Positions 63,041 to 64,000 of a stretch of DNA of 64,000 nucleotides are shown here, one piece after another (within the stretch, counting starts at the first letter, position 1; each line of letters starts with the position of its first letter). A model generated the notes under the pieces. It did not search any database. It worked only from the letters and a program-made list of their open reading frames with translations, and was not told the DNA's origin. Origin of the DNA: Bradyrhizobium sp. CB82 (lineage in GTDB: Bacteria; Pseudomonadota; Alphaproteobacteria; Rhizobiales; Xanthobacteraceae); the NCBI RefSeq assembly GCF_029714405.1, contig NZ_CP121651.1, positions 806,001 through 870,000 on the forward strand. Reading direction: 5' to 3'. Position numbers and translations under genes: made by a program.

Positions 63041-64000
63041 TTTGTCACCGTAGCCGGCCCGACGATGCCTCCTGGGAGGGTGCGGTCGAGAATCTGCGTG
63101 CGGCTTTCGATCCGTTTGAGTTGGTAGACCGACGAAAAATCGAGATCGCGCGCGACAAAGATGTTGACCAGCTCGCCCTGGTTCTTGCTCAGCGTTGGCG
63201 GAATGTTGATGGACTGCTCGACGGCGATGCCGGCGGCCGTGTTGGTCGCGCCAGCCGTGTTGTTGATCTGGATCGAGCCGTCTTGCAGTTGCTGGCGCCC
63301 AATGGAGGAGGCATCGCCGACGATCGACAGCAATAGCGCCGAACCAAAGCGCTCCCAGAAATGTGTGTCGATATCGCCGTCGAACCCGGCGCGGCCGAGC
63401 GCATCCGTGGCAGGCGACGCCAGCGCCACGACGACACCTGTTGGTGTCTTGGCGCGGGTCCACAGGACGAACATGCGTTTTGAGCCGCGCCGAACATTGC
63501 CGCGATATTCGCCGACCACTTGCGTGCCCTTTTCCATGAGCACCACATTGCCTGAATCCGACATCACGTCGCGTATTACGACGCAGGAGACAAAACCGGC
63601 GACATCCGACGACATCGCGGTCTCCAGCACGCAGGGGATCGACGTGCCCTGGGTGACCAGAAGATTGCGATTGGGAAGCCGCGCGGCGCGCACGCCCTCG
63701 ATCGGCGTCGGTTTCAGCTTGTCGGCAAGCTCGTTGCGCGGCTCTGCCCGCCCAAAATCATAGGGATCGACAGGGGCGCTTCCGGTCTGGGCATCACGGG
63801 CCGGACGCCCCGATGTGACCGGCCGATTATAGGCCAGCACCGGCGCGCGCCGCCCGCTTTCGAGCATCTGGTCCGGCGCGGGCGCGGGTGCCGCTGGTGC
63901 GGCCGAGATTGGCGCGACCGGAATGGAGGCCGTCGTGATCGGCGCTGCAGGTGGCTCCTGGGCGGGCTCGAACGCGGCGGCCTGGCGGATCATGAGTTTG
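63037..64000 (-). CDS. virB10: Type IV secretion protein VirB10 (5' end outside window)
   Basis: At least 321 codons are visible and the frame stays open to the window edge. The visible part has a Pro/Ala-rich periplasmic linker ('PAAPITTASIPVAPISAAPA') and the conserved VirB10 beta-barrel domain: 'LLVTQGTSIPCVLETAMSSD', 'VVLMEKGTQVVGEYRGNVRR' and the antenna region near 'SALLLSIVGDASSIGRQQL'. The cytoplasmic N-terminus and membrane helix lie beyond the window, so the Met at 63993 is not taken as the start. VirB10 spans both membranes and senses energy from the ATPases. Confidence 0.93.
   Translation of the reverse strand, partial: KLMIRQAAAFEPAQEPPAAPITTASIPVAPISAAPAAPAPAPDQMLESGRRAPVLAYNRPVTSGRPARDAQTGSAPVDPYDFGRAEPRNELADKLKPTPIEGVRAARLPNRNLLVTQGTSIPCVLETAMSSDVAGFVSCVVIRDVMSDSGNVVLMEKGTQVVGEYRGNVRRGSKRMFVLWTRAKTPTGVVVALASPATDALGRAGFDGDIDTHFWERFGSALLLSIVGDASSIGRQQLQDGSIQINNTAGATNTAAGIAVEQSINIPPTLSKNQGELVNIFVARDLDFSSVYQLKRIESRTQILDRTLPGGIVGPATVTK

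Overview
The window looks like part of the chromosome of a high-GC alphaproteobacterium close to Bradyrhizobium / Rhodopseudomonas (Nitrobacteraceae). The basis is codon use, FixJ-type regulators, rhizobial small zinc-type proteins, a DUF3551-like exported protein, and the mix of quinol oxidases with acyl-CoA catabolic operons. This is inferred from protein recognition only. No rRNA, tRNA or CRISPR array was seen.

Layout. 1-3.9 kb is a lower-GC accessory edge: a cut AraC regulator, a 3-hydroxyacyl-CoA dehydrogenase, a wrecked class III cyclase fragment and an IS256-type element whose transposase carries a stop codon. 3.9-9.1 kb is respiratory: a cyanide-insensitive-type cytochrome bd operon (cydA-cydB-DUF2474 small subunit), a heme O synthase (ctaB) fragment abutting cydA, a FixK/FNR-like box, an NDH-2 NADH dehydrogenase and a broken dps. 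9.4-12.1 kb holds an intact IS630 element and a catalase. 12.3-18.5 kb (minus strand) is an acyl-CoA catabolic operon: beta-propeller (YWTD) protein, 3-hydroxyacyl-CoA dehydrogenase, GCDH/ACX4-like acyl-CoA dehydrogenase, enoyl-CoA hydratase, alpha/beta hydrolase (internally deleted), family III CoA-transferase and an enoyl-CoA hydratase relic. 18.5-30.9 kb is the centre: small rhizobial genes, a GMC oxidoreductase, a large winged-helix/ATPase/TPR-like regulator, then ctaB-cyoABCD (quinol oxidase bo3 type) and an exported protein. 31.2-39 kb (plus strand) carries the same catabolic operon again in mirror orientation, more complete, with an extra FMN reductase; a second NDH-2 gene follows at 39.5-40.9 kb. 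So two paralogous respiratory/catabolic blocks face each other around 25 kb, one with a bo3-type and one with a bd-type oxidase.

41-46.3 kb is regulatory: a poxB relic, two short AraC proteins, a PAS histidine kinase, a FixJ-like regulator and a stand-alone receiver, with a pair of inverted 15-base sites between divergent genes. 46.3-52 kb holds small exported proteins and an export module (HlyD - double ABC-2 permease - HlyD) with no ATPase gene beside it. 52.5-54.1 kb has an AraC regulator and a small 54-residue ORF.

54.4-58.9 kb is the best candidate for an undescribed system: a tightly packed four-gene cassette of a GIY-YIG-like/DUF4357 protein with a changed catalytic position, an unrecognised 190-residue protein, a Lon-like AAA+ ATPase and a coiled-coil DUF2130 protein with a PD-(D/E)XK-like motif. 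It lies beside a truncated UvrD-like helicase and a broken conjugation module (virB10-virB11-traG), so it looks like mobile-element cargo, possibly defence. That function is inference.

The window carries an unusual number of single-base lesions (dps, two small proteins, distal enoyl-CoA hydratase, transposase). They may be real decay or sequence error.
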